Below are positions 49,024-57,131 of a stretch of 64,000 nucleotides of DNA, piece after piece. Where the stretch lies: contig NZ_JBJMAV010000001.1 in NCBI RefSeq assembly GCF_046600715.1, forward strand, positions 248,001 to 312,000. Direction: 5' to 3'. Source of the stretch: Lysobacter_C viscosus (GTDB lineage Bacteria; Pseudomonadota; Gammaproteobacteria; Xanthomonadales; Xanthomonadaceae). How positions within the stretch are numbered: position 1 is the first letter of the stretch; every line of letters begins with the position of its first letter. The position numbers were made by a program, and so were the translations under genes. Under the pieces are notes generated by a model. That model made no database searches. It saw nothing but the letters and a program-made list of their open reading frames with translations, and was not told where the DNA came from.

Positions 49024-49470
49024 ATGTTCAAGGGCTTGAAAATGCTCTCTTCTCTCACTCTCCGCGCTCTTGCACTCGCTCTGCTACTCAGCACCGCCGC
49101 AGGAACGGGCGCGCACGAAAGTAGCGCGTACGTCCAGGACTTGCAGGACTCACTCGTCGCGTTCTCCGCATCGGACTTCGAAGCCCACGGCCCGCGTCCG
49201 GACAGCTTTCGAAACGTCGACCTCCGCTACCGTGAAAATGACCATGGCGCTCGCAGTTACATGCTCTGCGGACAGGTGCGTATGGGTGCTGGTGCCAAGG
49301 CGGATTGGGCTGACTTCGCCACCATCAAGACAGACCCCTACGAGCAGTGGGTCGGCGGCTCGGCCACCGACATGTGCGCCCGGGCAGTCCCAGTCTCACC
49401 CAGTGGCAACGACCTTTCCCGCGAGCTTCAAATGAAACTTCCCGGCAACTCCTCCGCAAGCAAGTCGTAG
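49024..49470 (+). CDS. Cassette-encoded exported hypothetical protein, 148 aa
   Basis: MFKGLKMLSSLTLRALALALLLSTAAGTGAHESS is a signal peptide (cleavage near GAHA/GTGA). The mature part, 'YVQDLQDSLVAFSASDFEAHGPRPDSFRNVDLRYRENDHGARSYMLCGQVRMGAGAKADWADFATIKTDPYEQWVGGSATDMCARAVPVSP', has two Cys that may pair. No family recognised. The ORF lies alone in the cassette and ends 21 bp before attC. Its base use differs from the flanking genes. Confidence 0.7.
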   Translation: MFKGLKMLSSLTLRALALALLLSTAAGTGAHESSAYVQDLQDSLVAFSASDFEAHGPRPDSFRNVDLRYRENDHGARSYMLCGQVRMGAGAKADWADFATIKTDPYEQWVGGSATDMCARAVPVSPSGNDLSRELQMKLPGNSSASKS

Positions 49471-49491
49471 AGGGCGGGCACCCGGACTGTG

Positions 49492-49602
49492 GCCTAACAA
49501 TTCGTTCAAGCCGCACCCGCTTCGTTACTTGGCTCAAAGGTGTTGTTGCTCCATTGCCACAACACACCGATTCGCAGGTTGCGGATCGGCTTAACTCAGG
49601 CG
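49492..49602 (+). other. attC site (59-base element) of the cassette
   Basis: Begins GCCTAAC-AATTC-GTTCAAGCCG (R'', spacer, L'') and ends CGGCTTAACTCAGGCG (L' with R' start), 111 bp. Both halves pair: TTCAAGCCG/CGGCTTAA. The R'' GCCTAAC would pair with G-TCAGGC at the cassette start with one mismatch, as expected for the circular form. Confidence 0.78.
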
Positions 49603-49789
49603 AAGGACGCGGTGCCCGACGCGGTGGCGATCCCGGTCGGGAACCTTGCCGACCCCACGTTCCCGCCGACGCGGGTGGTGGTGTACGAATCCCCTCAGCA
49701 CCCGTGGGTGCGCGTGTCGGGTGCTCTGGAGCGCTACGACTGAGGACGCCGTTCGGGCTTACGCATCTGCAATCCAAGGGAGGGGTGGC

Positions 49790-50098
49790 ATGGACGTTCG
49801 AGTGGTGATCTCGCTGGCATGCGCGCTGGTGGCCCTGCTCAGCGTGCCGCTGATCCTGCGGCGGGTGCCGCGCAACGTGTTCTACGGGTTGCGCACGCGC
49901 AAGACGCTGTCGAGCGACGCCATCTGGTACCCGGCCAATGTTTTTGCCGGGCAGGCGCTGGCGTTGGCCTCGGTGGCGGCTGCGGGCCTGGTCTGGCTGG
50001 TGCCGCCGGGCGCGCCGGAGTGGGTACCGGCCTTGCCGGTGGTGGCGGCGGTGCTGGCCGCGCTGGTCGCCAGCCTGTGGCACCTGCGTCGGTACTGA
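49790..50098 (+). CDS. SdpI-family membrane protein
   Basis: 102 aa. Three membrane segments; the first two flank 'RRVPRNVFYGLRTRKTLSSDAIWYPANVFAGQ', the conserved VPxNxxYGxRTxxTLSxxxxWxxAN motif of SdpI/YhfL proteins. In Bacillus SdpI gives immunity to SdpC; in Proteobacteria the role is unknown. It is 75 bp upstream of the sigma-factor operon. Confidence 0.85.
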   Translation: MDVRVVISLACALVALLSVPLILRRVPRNVFYGLRTRKTLSSDAIWYPANVFAGQALALASVAAAGLVWLVPPGAPEWVPALPVVAAVLAALVASLWHLRRY

Positions 50099-50173
50099 CG
50101 CCGTTGTGATATCCGGCGCCTCCGTCCGAATCATGCGGCTAGAGGGCGCCGTTGCGCCACCACCGGACGAGAC

Positions 50174-50698
50174 ATGGAGATTGCCGCCCACATGAAGGAT
50201 GCCACCGCGCGCGGGCAGTTCGAGGCGCTGCTTGGGCGTCACCGCGGCCTGGTGTTCAAGGTCGCCCACAGCTACAGCCGTGACGCAGAGGACCGCGCCG
50301 ACCTGGCGCAGGAGATCGCCGCCCAGCTGTGGCGCGCCTGGCCGTCGTACGATCCGCGGCGGCCGCTGGCGACCTGGATGTATCGCATTGCGTTGAACGT
50401 GGGCATTTCCCACCTGCGTGGACGCAGCCGCCACGACGCCCACCACGTGCCGCTGGATGAAGACCACCATGGCATCGCGGGCGGGCAGGGCGCGGAAGAG
50501 GGCCTGCAACTGCAGGCCCTGCAACGGCTGATCGCCGGATTCGATCCGCTCAACCGCGCCCTGCTCCTGCTGTACCTGGACGAACGCAGCCACCGCGAGA
50601 TCGCCGAGATCCTCGGCCTGACAGAAACCAACGTCGCCACCCGCATCGGCCGCCTGAAGCAGCGGCTGCGCGAGCGCCTGTGCCCGAAGGAGGGCTGA
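50174..50698 (+). CDS. ECF-type RNA polymerase sigma factor
   Basis: 174 aa. Region 2 is 'FEALLGRHRGLVFKVAHSYSRDAEDRADLAQEIAAQLWRAWPSYDPRRPLATWMYRIALNVGISHLR'; region 4 is 'LQRLIAGFDPLNRALLLLYLDERSHREIAEILGLTETNVATRIGRLKQRLRERL'. Its TGA overlaps closely with the next gene's ATG (one base between), which usually encodes an anti-sigma or partner. An earlier ATG (50174) and a later one (50192) are both possible starts. Confidence 0.9.
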   Translation: MEIAAHMKDATARGQFEALLGRHRGLVFKVAHSYSRDAEDRADLAQEIAAQLWRAWPSYDPRRPLATWMYRIALNVGISHLRGRSRHDAHHVPLDEDHHGIAGGQGAEEGLQLQALQRLIAGFDPLNRALLLLYLDERSHREIAEILGLTETNVATRIGRLKQRLRERLCPKEG

Positions 50699-50699
50699 C

Positions 50700-51359
50700 A
50701 TGAACGCCGATATCGAACTGATCGAACTGCGCCGCAGCTGGCAGGCACTGGAACGCAGGCTGGAGGCGCAGCAGGCCTTGAACACCGAACTGGCGACACA
50801 GACACGCGTCGACAAGGCCAAGGCCCGGCTGCGCCCGCTGCTGGTGGGCCAGGTGATACAGGCCGCCGTCGGCATCGCCTGCACGGTGTTCTTCGCCCGA
50901 TTCTGGTTGGCACACCTGGACGCGCCCGCGGCGCTGCTGTCGGGCGTGCTGATGCACGCCTGGAGCGTGGCGCTGGTGGTGTCGGCGGCCACAGAACTGC
51001 TGCTGGTGATGCGCATCAACTACGCCCAGCCGGTGCTGGCCATCCAGAAGTACCTGGGCGTGCTGCAGTACTGGCGCACGCGAATGGCACCGCTGCTGGG
51101 GCTGGCGTTCTGGGTGCTGTGGCTGCCGCTGGTGGCGGTACTGCTGAAGCATTTCACCGGGGCCGACGTTTCCGGGTGGTTCCTGTGGGCGAACATTGCC
51201 GTCGGGGTGGTCGGATTGGTCGGCACGCTATGGGGCGTGCGCCACCTGCGCCGCCGCGGGCACCGATTTGCCGATGCCATCGACGCCGACAACGCCGGCT
51301 GCGGGGTACGCAGTGCGCAGGCCTTGCTGGCCGATATCCGCCGCTTCGAGGCGGAGTAG
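50700..51359 (+). CDS. Membrane protein coupled to the sigma factor, 219 aa
   Basis: MNADIELIELRRSWQALERRLEAQQALNTELATQTRVDKAKARLRPLLVGQV is a cytoplasmic coiled-coil region. Four membrane segments follow (50-190), then a basic cytoplasmic tail. Its position directly after a sigma factor gene and the N-terminal helix suggest anti-sigma function; there is no zinc-binding ASD motif, so that is inference. Confidence 0.65.
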   Translation: MNADIELIELRRSWQALERRLEAQQALNTELATQTRVDKAKARLRPLLVGQVIQAAVGIACTVFFARFWLAHLDAPAALLSGVLMHAWSVALVVSAATELLLVMRINYAQPVLAIQKYLGVLQYWRTRMAPLLGLAFWVLWLPLVAVLLKHFTGADVSGWFLWANIAVGVVGLVGTLWGVRHLRRRGHRFADAIDADNAGCGVRSAQALLADIRRFEAE

Positions 51360-51481
51360 GCTCCGCTTGGCCCCCGGTGCCTCAGTCGCTTGCGCATGCT
51401 CACCGGATCCTCAGGCGGCCCTCATGCCGCTCACGCGCCGCGCCTCTACCGTGCAGGCCACTTCCAGGCGGGGCGGCACAC

Positions 51482-52066
51482 ATGGCGACGAATCCTACGG
51501 GTGGCAAGGGCAATGGGCGGCGCGGCAACCGCCTGCGAGGGGCGATCTGGGGCACGGCCGCCGGCCTGCTGCTGTTGCCGGCGGTGGCGATGCAGTTCGA
51601 TGGCAGCGGCGTGGACTGGGACGCCGCGGACTTCATCGTCATGGGTGCAATGCTGGCTGCGGCCTGCGGCACCTACGAGCTGGCGGCGCGGATGTCCGGC
51701 AACCGGGCCTACCGCGCCGCGGTGGGCGTGTCGGTAGTGGCGGCGTTCCTGATGGCGTGGGTGAGCCTGGCGGTGGGCATCATCGGGTCCGAGGACAATC
51801 CGCTCAACCTGATGTACGTGGGCGTGTACGCGGTCGGCTTCATCGGTGCGCTGGTGGCCCGCTACCGCGCCCGGGGAATGGCGGTCACGCTGCTGGCCAC
51901 TGCGGCCGCACAGGGGCTGGTGGCGGTGGTGGCGATCACGGCCGGCCTGCTGGGCGGGCATGGCTGGATCGAGGCGCTACGGCAACTGGCGCTCAACGGC
52001 TTCTTCGCCACGCTGTGGCTGGTGTCCGCATTCCTGTTCCACGTGGCCGCGCGCGAGCGTGCGTGA
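51482..52066 (+). CDS. Polytopic membrane protein, 194 aa
   Basis: MATNPTGGKGNGRRGNRLRGAIWGTAAGLLLLPAVAMQF begins a protein with about six membrane helices. The conserved stretch 'WDAADFIVMGAMLAAACGTYELAARMSGNRAYRAAVGVSVVAAFLMAWVSLAVGIIGSEDNPLNLMYVGVYAVGFIGALVARYRARGM' is common in small membrane proteins that accompany sigma or anti-sigma genes. Function unknown. Confidence 0.65.
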   Translation: MATNPTGGKGNGRRGNRLRGAIWGTAAGLLLLPAVAMQFDGSGVDWDAADFIVMGAMLAAACGTYELAARMSGNRAYRAAVGVSVVAAFLMAWVSLAVGIIGSEDNPLNLMYVGVYAVGFIGALVARYRARGMAVTLLATAAAQGLVAVVAITAGLLGGHGWIEALRQLALNGFFATLWLVSAFLFHVAARERA

Positions 52067-52132
52067 TGGGGCAGGGCAGAAGGGGCCGCGCGGTAGGATG
52101 CGGGTCACTTCCCACGTGACGACCCGTCCTCC

Positions 52133-53317
52133 GTGAGCGCCAGCGACGACATCCCCCCGCCACTGGCCACGCCCACCCGCGTGCGCTTCGAAGGCTTCGT
52201 CCTGGACACCGCCAATCGCAGCCTGGGCCGCGACGGCGTGCCGGTCGCGCTCAACGCGCGCTATTTCGATGCATTGGTGTTGCTGGTGCGCGAGCACGGG
52301 CAGCTGGTCGGCAAGCAGCGCTTCTTCGACGAGGTCTGGGCGGGCAGCGTGGTGACCGACGCCGCGTTGACCCAGTGCATCAAGGAGATCCGGCGCCTGC
52401 TGGGCGACGACGCCGGACGCCCGCGGTTCGTACGGACGGTGGCCGGACATGGGTACGTGTTCATCGCGCAGGTGCATGACGACACCGAATCGGTGGGCGT
52501 GCCAACTGACGCACCGGCGCCGGTGGAAGCCGGATCAAGCGTCGGGAAGCCGCCGACCGATTCCGACGAACCCCTGCAGCCGGCGCTGGCGCGCGTGATG
52601 CGCGACGGCGCCGCGGCCACGGCCGGCGGAGCAGCAGCGGGACTGCTGGGCGGGCTGCTGTACGGCTCGGCGTTGGCGGTAGCCCCGCAGTCGCAGGGGC
52701 TCGGCACGCTGTCGATCCTGATGGTGCTGCTGGCGCTCAGCCTGGCAGTGGGGATGGCCGGCGCCATGGGGGTGGGAGTGGGCATGGCCGCCGGCCGGCT
52801 GCGGGGCTCGGCGGCCGGGATGCTGGCCGGCGGGGCCGTGGGTGGCCTGGTGGTAGGTGGGCTGGTGAGGCTGCTGGGGTCGGACACCTTCACCCTGCTG
52901 GTGGGGCGCGCGCCCACCGGCATCACCGGTGGGCTGGAAGGCGCGGTGATCGGGTTCGCGCTTGCGGTCGGTGTATTTCTCGGAGGGGGGCTGGAGCAGC
53001 CCCGGGGCTGGCGACCGGCATGGTCTGCGGCGCTATCCACCGGCATCGCCGGTGCCCTGGTCACGCTCGCCGGTGGCAGCCTGATGGCCACCAGCCTGAT
53101 GCGCGTGGCCGCCACCTTCGATGAAACCCGGCTCGACATGGCGCCGCTGGGCGCACTTTTGGGCGAGCCGCAACTCGGCATGGCCGCCCAGGCCGCGTTG
53201 GGCCTGCTGGAAGGCGGGATCTTCGGTGGTTGCGTTGCGGCAGCGATGTTGCTGGCACGCGGGCAAGGGGCGTCCGGGATGCAGGACCCGCAGGGGGTTC
53301 GAAGGCACCCGCGATAA
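52133..53317 (+). CDS. CadC/ToxR-like winged-helix regulator with membrane tail
   Basis: 394 aa from GTG. Residues 15-110 are a winged-helix domain ('VRFEGFVLDTANRSLGRDGVPVALNARYFDALVLLVREHGQLVGKQRFFDEVWAGSVVTDAALTQCIKEIRRLLGDDAGRPRFVRTVAGHGYVFIA'). The rest is a Pro-rich linker and several Gly/Ala-rich membrane helices (160-385) instead of the usual single helix and periplasmic sensor. Direct membrane sensing with DNA binding in the cytoplasm is expected; the target is unknown. Confidence 0.8.
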   Translation: MSASDDIPPPLATPTRVRFEGFVLDTANRSLGRDGVPVALNARYFDALVLLVREHGQLVGKQRFFDEVWAGSVVTDAALTQCIKEIRRLLGDDAGRPRFVRTVAGHGYVFIAQVHDDTESVGVPTDAPAPVEAGSSVGKPPTDSDEPLQPALARVMRDGAAATAGGAAAGLLGGLLYGSALAVAPQSQGLGTLSILMVLLALSLAVGMAGAMGVGVGMAAGRLRGSAAGMLAGGAVGGLVVGGLVRLLGSDTFTLLVGRAPTGITGGLEGAVIGFALAVGVFLGGGLEQPRGWRPAWSAALSTGIAGALVTLAGGSLMATSLMRVAATFDETRLDMAPLGALLGEPQLGMAAQAALGLLEGGIFGGCVAAAMLLARGQGASGMQDPQGVRRHPR

Positions 53318-53426
53318 CGGGGCCCGGCCATTGCCCTGAATGTGCCCGGGACGGAAGCTGGACGCCGTCGTCGAGCGTACTTTTTCAACCCGGCCCACGG
53401 CGAAGATTGATGGACCGACATCCAAT

Positions 53427-54094
53427 GTGGAGCTCGCCTTGAAGGTCCTGGATTTCCCCGGTTCCCGTCGGAAGTCGTCGCCGCCTCTACCGGCGCGGTT
53501 GGGTGAGCGCGTCCGCCTGCACCTGGCGGCGCAGCTGGGCGAGCAGTTCGATGTGACGGTGGTCGATCCGCTCGACTACCCGTCCCGACGTATTCAAACC
53601 GGCGTTCGCGCACGCACCGCGGACCCCGCCGGAAGCGCTTGCCGGACTCGAGGCATTGATCAGGCAGGCGGGGGCGCACGTGATGGTCAGTCCCGAGTAC
53701 AACCATTCGATGAGCCCGGCGTCGTCGGACCTGCTCAACCACTTCCCCGGCTCGGCGTTCGCATTCAAGCCCAGCCTGATCGCGACCTATTCGAGCGGCC
53801 AGTGGGGCGGCACCCGGGCGGCGGTCAACATGCGGACCTTTCCTGTCGCAACTTGGATGCCTGCCGGTTTCGGCGATGCTCCATTGCCCGAGTGCCGACC
53901 GGGTGTTCGAGGCAGATGGCCGGCTGTGCGCCGACCAGGACCCGGACGAACGGACCCGGTACGTCGGCCGCGGAATCGGGCAGTTGCACTGGTGGGCGGA
54001 TGCGGCCGACCGGCAGCGCGCGCTCCTGGATTCCACCGAGCTGTCTTCCGCTTTCACGAGGACGCAGGCCGAGCGGGATTCGCCCGCTGCATGA
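53427..54094 (+). pseudogene. NAD(P)H-dependent FMN reductase, twice frameshifted
   Basis: Three frames together read a flavodoxin-like reductase: 'VELALKVLDFPGSRRKS...DVTVVDPLDYP' in frame 1, then 'VFKPAFAHAPRTPPEALAGLEALIRQAGAHVMVSPEYNHSMSPASSDLLNHFPGSAFAFKPSLIATYSSGQWGGTRAAVNMRTF' in frame 2, then 'LSQLGCLPVSAMLHCPSADRVFEADGRLCADQD' in frame 3. One-base changes near 53590 and 53842 account for both shifts. 'SPEYNHSMS' is the flavin-binding signature. Either a decayed gene or two sequencing errors. Confidence 0.78.
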
Positions 54095-54139
54095 CCGGCC
54101 AACCGGCCGACTGACGTTGTTGTTCCCGGAGGGTTATCC

Positions 54140-54829
54140 ATGAGACATCGCGAGCGGCATCGGTCCCATCGCACCGGCTGGCTGCGTGCGGCCGTACTCG
54201 GGGCGAACGATGGCATCGTATCCACTGCCAGCCTGGTGCTGGGCGTGGCGGCCGCGGGCGTGGCGACGCAGTCCGTGCTCGTCGCCGGCGTGGCCGGACT
54301 CGTCGCCGGGGCCATGTCAATGGCTGCAGGCGAGTACGTCTCGGTCAGTTCGCAGTCCGACACCGAGCGCGCCGACGTGGACAGGGAGCGCCGGGAGCTG
54401 GCCGAACAGCCCGAGCAGGAGCACGACGAGCTGGTTGCGATCTACGTGAAGCGCGGGCTTGACCGGCCGCTGGCGGTGCAGGTCGCCACCCGGCTGACGG
54501 CGCACGATGCATTGGGCGCCCATGCACGGGATGAGTTGGGCATTTCCGACACCCTGGCCGCGCGGCCCGTGCAAGCCGCGCTCACGTCGGCGGCCACGTT
54601 CGCCCTGGGCGCGGCACTGCCGTTGTTGATGGTGCTGGTACTGCCGCACACCGGGCTGATGTGGGGCGTCGCGGGCAGTTCGCTGCTGTTCCTCGCGCTG
54701 CTGGGCCTGCTGGCGGCGCGGGCAGGGGGCGCCCCGGTAGGTCGTTCGGTATTGCGGGTCGCGTTCTGGGGCACGCTTGCGATGGCGTTGACCGCAGCGG
54801 TCGGCTCGCTGTTCGGCGTGGCCGCGTGA
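54140..54829 (+). CDS. VIT1/CCC1-family metal transporter
   Basis: 229 aa. 'WLRAAVLGANDGIVSTASLVLGVAAAG', 'GLVAGAMSMAAGEYVSVSSQSDTERADVDRERREL', 'LVAIYVKRGLDRPLAVQVATRLTAHDALGAHARDELG' (metal-binding cytoplasmic helices with acidic residues) and three C-terminal membrane helices match VIT/CCC1. It would move Fe2+ or Mn2+ across the inner membrane. It begins right after the reductase pseudogene. Confidence 0.92.
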   Translation: MRHRERHRSHRTGWLRAAVLGANDGIVSTASLVLGVAAAGVATQSVLVAGVAGLVAGAMSMAAGEYVSVSSQSDTERADVDRERRELAEQPEQEHDELVAIYVKRGLDRPLAVQVATRLTAHDALGAHARDELGISDTLAARPVQAALTSAATFALGAALPLLMVLVLPHTGLMWGVAGSSLLFLALLGLLAARAGGAPVGRSVLRVAFWGTLAMALTAAVGSLFGVAA

Positions 54830-54860
54830 CCGCGGCGCCGGCCCTGGTGCGTGTGCAGGC

Positions 54861-55994
54861 CTAGCCCTGCCGGGGCCCTTGGCGCAGGAAGAAGTCGACC
54901 ATCTCCGCGGACGCGTCCGGCCCGGCCGGATCGGTGTAGGACCCTGCCGGGTCGCCACCACTCCAGGCATGGCCGGCACCGTGCACGGTCCACTGCTCCA
55001 GCCACGGCAGGCCGCTTTCGTCGACGGACACCTGGCGCGTGTAGGCGTGTCCGCCGGGTACGCGGCCGGTTTCGACCCGCGTCGACAGCGGGGGATGCAA
55101 GGCATCGGCCGCAATCGCCTCCGCATTGGGTAGCGCCACGGTCCGGTCCTGGTCTCCGTGGAAAAGGATCAAGGGCACGCCTGCTTCGCCCGGCGCCACG
55201 CCACGCATGGGGGTGGCGTCCCCCTTCTGGCCGTTCTGCATGGTCGCGAACGCCGACGGCACGTCCTTGGCGCTTGCGTAGGGCAGGCCGGAGTGCACGC
55301 CGATGGCGCGTACCAGGTCCGGGTGGGTGCGGCCCAGGATGACCGCCATTGCGGCACCGGCGGACAGGCCGGCGACGAAGATCCGCTCGGCATCCACGCG
55401 ATGGTCCTGCGCGACCTGCCCAGCGATCCCGGCAAGGACCGACGGCTCACCCGTGTCGCCACGCTGGTCTTCGGGGCGAAACCAGTTCCAGCACTTGGCG
55501 TGGTTGGCCTTGCCCAGTTGCTGCGGGTAGGCGACGAGGAACCCGTGGCGGTCGGCGAGCCGGTTCATGCGCGTGCCGGCGGCGAAATCCTCGGCTGTCT
55601 GCGTACAGCCGTGGAGCATCAGGACCAGCGGGCGGGGCGTCCGGTCGGTGTCGTAGTCGGCGGGGATGTAGAGCCGATAGTCGCGGCGCCCGTGGGCATT
55701 GGCATACGTGGCGCTCAGGAAGCGGCCTCCGGCGGCGGGGGATGTCGCTGCGCTCGCCTCGTTGGCAACGGCCACGCGGGCGGCGCCGGGCGCCACGGGC
55801 GGCACCGGCGCCGCGCGTGGCTGCAGACCCGCATTGGCGAACGCGCGGTCGATGGTGGCGCGGATGCCGCCCGGATCGTTGGCGGGGTCCAGGCCTGCCG
55901 CGCCCAGTGCGCGCTCGATATGCTCGCGAGGCGTGGGTGTTGTGTGGCTCGTGGACTGCCGGGTATCACCGAGCAGTCGGGAAAGGAACTTCAT
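54861..55994 (-). CDS. PHB-depolymerase-family (LpqC-type) esterase
   Basis: 377 aa from MKFLSRLLGDTR. After a disordered 90-residue N-terminus comes the alpha/beta-hydrolase domain: 'RPLVLMLHGCTQTAEDFAAGTRMNRLADRHGFLVAYPQQ', 'CWNWFRPEDQRGDTGEPSVLAGI', nucleophile in 'VAGLSAGAAMAVILG', Asp in 'LFHGDQDRTV', His in 'VHGAGHAWSGG'. No signal peptide, so it acts inside the cell on poly-hydroxyalkanoate oligomers or other esters. The open frame upstream of 55994 is unlikely coding. Confidence 0.9.
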   Translation of the reverse strand: MKFLSRLLGDTRQSTSHTTPTPREHIERALGAAGLDPANDPGGIRATIDRAFANAGLQPRAAPVPPVAPGAARVAVANEASAATSPAAGGRFLSATYANAHGRRDYRLYIPADYDTDRTPRPLVLMLHGCTQTAEDFAAGTRMNRLADRHGFLVAYPQQLGKANHAKCWNWFRPEDQRGDTGEPSVLAGIAGQVAQDHRVDAERIFVAGLSAGAAMAVILGRTHPDLVRAIGVHSGLPYASAKDVPSAFATMQNGQKGDATPMRGVAPGEAGVPLILFHGDQDRTVALPNAEAIAADALHPPLSTRVETGRVPGGHAYTRQVSVDESGLPWLEQWTVHGAGHAWSGGDPAGSYTDPAGPDASAEMVDFFLRQGPRQG

Positions 55995-56132
55995 GGTCGA
56001 ACCCCGCTGAGTTTGCTGCAATGCAGCATACGCGGCGAAGGTTAACGGGTCCTCACCTCGGCACGGGAGCCACCAACGCCCATCAGCACGGCGACGTAGA
56101 CCTAGGGAAAAACAATCGGGCGCCCTAGGAAC

Positions 56133-56165
56133 GAAAACGCCGTGTCGACCAGGCCGACACGGCGT
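56133..56165 (-). terminator. Rho-independent terminator of the L,D-transpeptidase gene
   Basis: 11-bp arms ACGCCGTGTCG (56137-56147) and CGACACGGCGT (56155-56165), 7-nt loop. The minus strand continues TTTTCGT. It lies 59 bp after the stop. Confidence 0.7.
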
Positions 56166-56223
56166 GCGATGCAACCATCAGCGATAAGCCCAGGCGATCC
56201 CGACCGCCAATCAGTAGGGCGGA

Positions 56224-57075
56224 TCAGCCCCGCGTGGTGGTGCCGGCGGCGGCCATCTGGCTGGAGGGGCATGCCAGGAAACGCGAGGACGCCAGCCACT
56301 CCTGGTCCGGGTAGTACGCGAACACCAGGTGGCCGTCCTTGATGGTGTCGATCACCTCGCGCGCCACCTGCTGGCGCAGGGCAGGGCACCCCAGGCTGCG
56401 GCCAAGGCGGCCCTGGCGCTTGGCCTGCTCGGGATTCACGTAAGGTGCGCCGTGGATGACGATGGCGCGGGCACGGGCGGCGTCGTTGACGCCTGCCTCC
56501 AGGCCGTCCATCCGCATCGAGTAGCCGTTGCTGCCGACATAGGACTCGGCGGTGGCGAACAGGCCGAGGCTGGACTGGTAGCTGCCTTCCACGTTGGAAA
56601 AGCTGGTGGCCATGTTGTGGCCGGTATTGCGGCCATGGGCCACGTGCTCGGTATAGAGCACGCGCTGGCCGGTCAGGTCGAATACCCACAGGCGCGGCTC
56701 GGTGGACGGACGCGAGTAGTCGATCAGGGTGAGGTTGGCCTCGGCGCGCGCCTGGCCGCTGGCGACGGCGCAGTTGCGGGCTTGCAGCGCCAGGCCGAGC
56801 GCCTGCGGATCGACCGTGGGGGCCTGGGCGATCAGCGCCGCCATGAGCGGCGCGGCGATGGCCGCGCTGCCGGTGGAGGCGGTCGTCGTCGACGTGGTCG
56901 GCGTGGCGCTGGCGGTTGCGACCACCGGTTGCGCGAGCGCCAGCGATGCCGGCGCGGCCGAAGCTGCGGGTACGGCGCCGACGGGGGCGTCACGGCCGCC
57001 TGCGGCGGGGGATGCGGTGAGGGAAAGCGACACGGTCGCGGCGAGTACAAGCAACGGCAGGCGGATTCGGCTCAT
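56224..57075 (-). CDS. Murein L,D-transpeptidase catalytic-domain protein
   Basis: 283 aa. Signal peptide (LPLLVLAATVSLSLTASPAAG), a Ala/Thr/Pro-rich linker to residue 85, then the YkuD-like domain: 'RLWVFDLTGQRVLYTEHVAHGRNTG', 'GYSMRMDGLEAGVNDAARARAIVIHGAPYVNPEQAKRQGRLGRSLGCPALRQQVAREVIDTIKDGHLVFAYYPD'. The catalytic His (VIHG) and Cys (SLGCPAL) are present. It forms 3-3 crosslinks or attaches proteins to peptidoglycan. Confidence 0.92.
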   Translation of the reverse strand: MSRIRLPLLVLAATVSLSLTASPAAGGRDAPVGAVPAASAAPASLALAQPVVATASATPTTSTTTASTGSAAIAAPLMAALIAQAPTVDPQALGLALQARNCAVASGQARAEANLTLIDYSRPSTEPRLWVFDLTGQRVLYTEHVAHGRNTGHNMATSFSNVEGSYQSSLGLFATAESYVGSNGYSMRMDGLEAGVNDAARARAIVIHGAPYVNPEQAKRQGRLGRSLGCPALRQQVAREVIDTIKDGHLVFAYYPDQEWLASSRFLACPSSQMAAAGTTTRG

Positions 57076-57131
57076 GGGGGTGAAGGCTACGTGATAAAAA
57101 CTCGCGGGTCGACCCGTGAAGAATGTGTCGT

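Larger units (their letters stand above)
48974..49602 (+). mobile_element. Lone integron gene cassette inserted in the gfa-like gene
   Basis: 629 bp bounded by G|TCAGGC on the left and ending ...CTCAGGCG on the right, at the positions expected for cassette recombination (between G and TTRRRY-like). It contains one ORF (49024-49470) in the same direction and an attC site at its 3' end. No integrase gene or attI is seen nearby, so this looks like secondary-site insertion. Confidence 0.72.
48719..49743 (+). pseudogene. GFA/CENP-V family gene split by an integron cassette
   Basis: The 5' part (to 48973) encodes 'TCGKLTARTRGEPLRVSVCHCLACRELTRSVFAAQGRF...LHFCPDCGDTVYYL'. The 3' part (from 49603) encodes 'KDAVPDAVAIPVGNLADPTFPPTRVVVYESPQHPWVRVSGALERYD'. 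Together they make one GFA-type zinc protein. Joining G48973 to A49603 keeps the frame (YYL-KDAVP). Between them is a 629-bp insertion. The start is uncertain (TTG 48719 used; an in-frame ATG at 48581 would overlap the methyltransferase). Known GFA members bind zinc; this copy should be inactive. Confidence 0.78.

Noticed and set aside
52261..54363. A 700-codon minus-strand frame over the CadC-like gene and reductase remnant
   Set aside because: Ser/Pro/Thr-rich translation with no motif; both plus-strand genes have recognisable domains.
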